Assembly: GCF_001678905.1 (NCBI RefSeq)
Contig: NZ_CP012117.1
Coordinates: 1,550,001 to 1,614,000, forward strand
Direction of reading: 5' to 3'
Source: Dermabacter vaginalis
GTDB taxonomy: Bacteria > Actinomycetota > Actinomycetes > Actinomycetales > Dermabacteraceae
DNA: 64,000 nt
Shown: positions 62,260-64,000 of the stretch, piece after piece
Position numbering within the stretch: position 1 is the first letter of the stretch
Layout: every line of letters starts with the position of its first letter
Translations under genes and position numbers: made by a program
Notes under the pieces: generated by a model
Databases searched by the model: none
What the model saw: the letters and a program-made list of their open reading frames with translations, nothing else
Told to the model about the DNA's origin: nothing

Positions 62260-63048
62260 ATGGCGAGGGCATGGAAAGCGGCTGTAAAGGCTGTAGGGGC
62301 GTTTGCAGTGGCACTTGTGGTGTTGTGCTCGGTGGTGGCGTGGGTGACGGGTACAACTGTGGGTATTCCAGTGGTGGAGAAATGTGTGGCGTACGAGCGG
62401 GATCGGCATGCAGGATGGATGGATGAATTTCCGTGGGTAGATGTGTCACGGGTGGATTGGTTGGGGCGCCTGACGTGGCACGTGCCCGAGTGTGATGCTC
62501 TCGAGGGAACGTTTGTGCTGCCGGACGGCTCGCGTGCGGTGTTGGAGGATCAGCCGAGTGCGAGTGAGGTTGAGCAGATGAATGTTGCCGATAGTGCGCA
62601 CCGTTTGGTGATTCCGAAGGTAGGTGTCGATACGCAGCTAAAGGTGATGAGTACGTATTCGCGCGGTGGGGAGCGAGTGATTAACCCGCCGACGTTCGAG
62701 GATGCGTATCTGGTGCGTGATTGGGGGGACGTGAGTGAAGCTAAGGAGTCGATGGTGGTGGTTGCGTTGCATTCCACGCGGCGACTGCCCGACGTGGCGG
62801 GGTCACGATTGATTGATATTGAAGCGGGGACTGCGCGTGTGGGTGCTGGAGATGAGATTGGTGTGGATGGGTATGTGTATCGCGTGAAGGCGGTGCATGT
62901 GCAGTCGAAGAAGTCGGTGCCGTCGGCGTCGGAGCTGTGGCGGCAGGAGCCGGGCAAGTTGTTGATTTTTACGTGTTTGCAGCGCTCATCAGGTCGCAGT
63001 TTGGACAACGTGATTGTGGAGGCGTATTTAGAGCCGTCGGCGGCGTAG
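62260..63048 (+). CDS. Sortase
   Basis: About 262 aa (ATG 62260; GTG 62254 is an alternative with better-placed GGAG). One N-terminal membrane helix (AVGAFAVALVVLCSVVAWVTG), a connecting region, then the sortase barrel: RLVIPKVGVDTQL, ESMVVVALHST (catalytic His), GDEIGVDGYVYRVKAV, LLIFTCLQ (catalytic Cys in the TC motif) and SLDNVIVEAYL just after an Arg. It would link surface proteins to the wall. Class not certain; the short barrel resembles class E/F enzymes of actinobacteria. A surface protein gene lies nearby on the other strand. Confidence 0.85.
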   Translation: MARAWKAAVKAVGAFAVALVVLCSVVAWVTGTTVGIPVVEKCVAYERDRHAGWMDEFPWVDVSRVDWLGRLTWHVPECDALEGTFVLPDGSRAVLEDQPSASEVEQMNVADSAHRLVIPKVGVDTQLKVMSTYSRGGERVINPPTFEDAYLVRDWGDVSEAKESMVVVALHSTRRLPDVAGSRLIDIEAGTARVGAGDEIGVDGYVYRVKAVHVQSKKSVPSASELWRQEPGKLLIFTCLQRSSGRSLDNVIVEAYLEPSAA

Positions 63049-63144
63049 AAGCGAGGCGCGTTGCGGGGGTGGGTGCGGTGAGTGAGTGTCAGGGCGTTGC
63101 AGCGTGCAGCGTTCGAGGTAGTGCAGTGTGAGGAGCGAATACGC

Positions 63145-63453
63145 ATGGCTGTGAACGTGTCGAATAAGCCGGTGGTGATGCCGGGGGTCAGTGAGGAGTC
63201 TCAGCGTACGCATGTGGATCGCGTGTATGGGCGTGAGAAGCTGCCGGTGTGGGCACAGTTGAAACTTCGCGGGTTGGAGGCCAATTTCGATTTGACCGGC
63301 ACGACGGCGTTTCTCGCGGATGAGGACACGATGGTGCTAGTCGCACCTGAACAGTTTGGGGAGGACTCCATTCAGGTTGAGGTGCATAGGGAGCCACGTC
63401 CCTACGGGGGCATGGAGGACTCGCTTACGTTCCGGCGTATCGCGTGGGAGTAG
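63145..63453 (+). CDS. Hypothetical small protein
   Basis: 102 aa from ATG 63145 (AGGAG ten bases upstream). Polar start (AVNVSNKPVVMPGVSEES), then VYGREKLPVWAQLKLRGLEA and a beta-rich part (TTAFLADEDTMVLVAPEQFG, EDSIQVEVHREPRP). No signal or membrane segment. Follows the sortase gene with about 95 bases between. Family not recognised. Confidence 0.55.
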   Translation: MAVNVSNKPVVMPGVSEESQRTHVDRVYGREKLPVWAQLKLRGLEANFDLTGTTAFLADEDTMVLVAPEQFGEDSIQVEVHREPRPYGGMEDSLTFRRIAWE

Positions 63454-63490
63454 CGGTACGGCTGTAAGCGGGTTCAGCTAGGGAAAGATA

Positions 63491-63531
63491 GCGCCCCGGT
63501 ACGTCATGGCTGGACGTGCCGGGGCGTTTTT
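63491..63531 (+). terminator. Rho-independent terminator
   Basis: Stem CGCCCCGGTACGTC with its near-complement GGACGTGCCGGGGCG and TTTTT. Confidence 0.92.
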
Positions 63532-63596
63532 ATGCCCGAAACATGCTGAGCTGTCGGCGTTAGTGGAAGCGGCTAGTGGGTCATGTGGGTAGAGGT

Positions 63597-63645
63597 GGAG
63601 GGCGAGAGCGGCCACGAGGTGGTGTGGTCTCTCTCGCCCTCCGTT
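63597..63645. terminator. Stem-loop after the surface-protein gene
   Basis: Arms GGAGGGCGAGAG and CTCTCGCCCTCC enclose about 20 bases, 30 bases past the minus-strand stop at 63675; T run GTTTT on the plus side. Confidence 0.6.
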
Positions 63646-63674
63646 TTGGGGAAGTGAGCGGCGCTAGAGGTATG

Positions 63675-64000
63675 TCACTGCTTGTGAGTGTTCTTGGCGT
63701 CGCTCTTGTTGTTGCGGCGGAAGGCGGTGAAGCCGACTCCTGCTGCAACGGCTGCCGCGAGTCCGGTCAGGTACCCGAAGGGGTTGTGACCAAGCTCGTA
63801 GACAGCGGTCTTAACCACTGCGCCGGGATCCTTGGGAATGCGCTTAATGACGTCTCCCGGGGTGGTGATGCGTTCTCCGTGCCAGTCGTCGGCGTCGGAG
63901 ACGGTCTTGTGGGTGTAGACGCTGTCGCCGGTGACGGTGATGGTGTCCTTGTGCGTCTTATCTACGCCCTTGAGGGTGCCTCGTCCGGTGAGGGTTTCAC
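63675..64000 (-). CDS. Membrane-anchored surface protein, C-terminal part (gene runs off the window)
   Basis: 108 codons in frame to the stop at 63675. The visible part is Thr/Val-rich and beta-like (ETLTGRGTLKGVDKTHKDT, TITVTGDSVYTHKTVSDADD), then PKDPGAVVKTAVYELGHNPF and a final hydrophobic segment YLTGLAAAVAAGVGFTAF followed by basic RRNNKSDAKNTHKQ. That is the end of a surface protein held by a C-terminal membrane helix. No LPxTG-type motif precedes the helix, so it is not a standard sortase substrate despite the sortase nearby. Confidence 0.75.
   Translation of the reverse strand, partial: ETLTGRGTLKGVDKTHKDTITVTGDSVYTHKTVSDADDWHGERITTPGDVIKRIPKDPGAVVKTAVYELGHNPFGYLTGLAAAVAAGVGFTAFRRNNKSDAKNTHKQ

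Overview
The window is high-GC DNA with actinobacterial gene content: a UPF0182 membrane protein next to a PPA1309-type gene, oligoribonuclease, an FMN-riboswitch-controlled riboflavin operon, and SCO6880-type conjugation genes. A Micrococcales-like host (Dermabacter/Brachybacterium type) fits, but genus is inference; no rRNA or marker gene settles it.

Positions 1-15,990 look like core chromosome. In order they hold a truncated Tat/lipobox lipoprotein gene, an Abi-family pseudogene with one in-frame stop flanked by 60-bp direct repeats, initiator tRNA-Met, the UPF0182/PPA1309 divergent pair, a chromosomal ssb, tRNA-Arg(TCT), an M48 peptidase, superoxide dismutase, oligoribonuclease with an AGE-family sugar epimerase, a solitary beta-class DNA methyltransferase, tRNA-His, and a ribD-ribE-ribB-ribA-ribH operon behind an FMN riboswitch (all minus strand).

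From about 15,963 onward the DNA is a mobile island. The 3' part of a tRNA-Lys(CTT) gene plus its terminator occurs three times (about 16,000, 18,508 and 23,217), always as a truncated copy, as expected for attachment sites of elements stacked in tandem at one tRNA gene. Element A (16.0-18.5 kb) keeps a small regulator/DUF2975 pair and debris. Element B (18.5-23.2 kb) has a decayed IS3 element and a minus-strand gene set that includes a 402-aa protein fusing a redox-like domain to a 14-cysteine tail, a bacteriocin-precursor candidate. Elements A and B each end with an XRE-type regulator, intact or decayed, that runs into the next att copy.

Element C (23.2 kb to beyond the window) is an integrative conjugative element. 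Next to att it has an AbiEii-type nucleotidyltransferase pair and a tyrosine recombinase, then ParA and a small ribbon-helix-helix-like protein. A long plus-strand transfer operon follows: bifunctional peptidoglycan hydrolase, TcpC-like proteins, VirB6/TrbL-like channel, SCO6880/PrgI-like protein, VirB4-like ATPase, VirD4-like coupling protein, HNH and DUF4913 proteins, two surface/envelope proteins and an SSB. Next is a giant methylase-helicase of 2,532 aa. Inside it a second 179-aa gene lies in another frame with its own ribosome binding site, one of the most interesting features of the window. On the minus strand is a MobF relaxase with a zinc-finger partner. Two same-length IS3-family copies encoding identical transposases (1,323 bp, different 4-bp target duplications) bracket a G/T-rich minisatellite upstream of the relaxase operon. 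The right end has small accessory genes, a pair of 131-bp direct repeats with an internal hairpin, a sortase and the end of a membrane-anchored surface protein. The right-hand att and intact tRNA-Lys should lie past 64,000.
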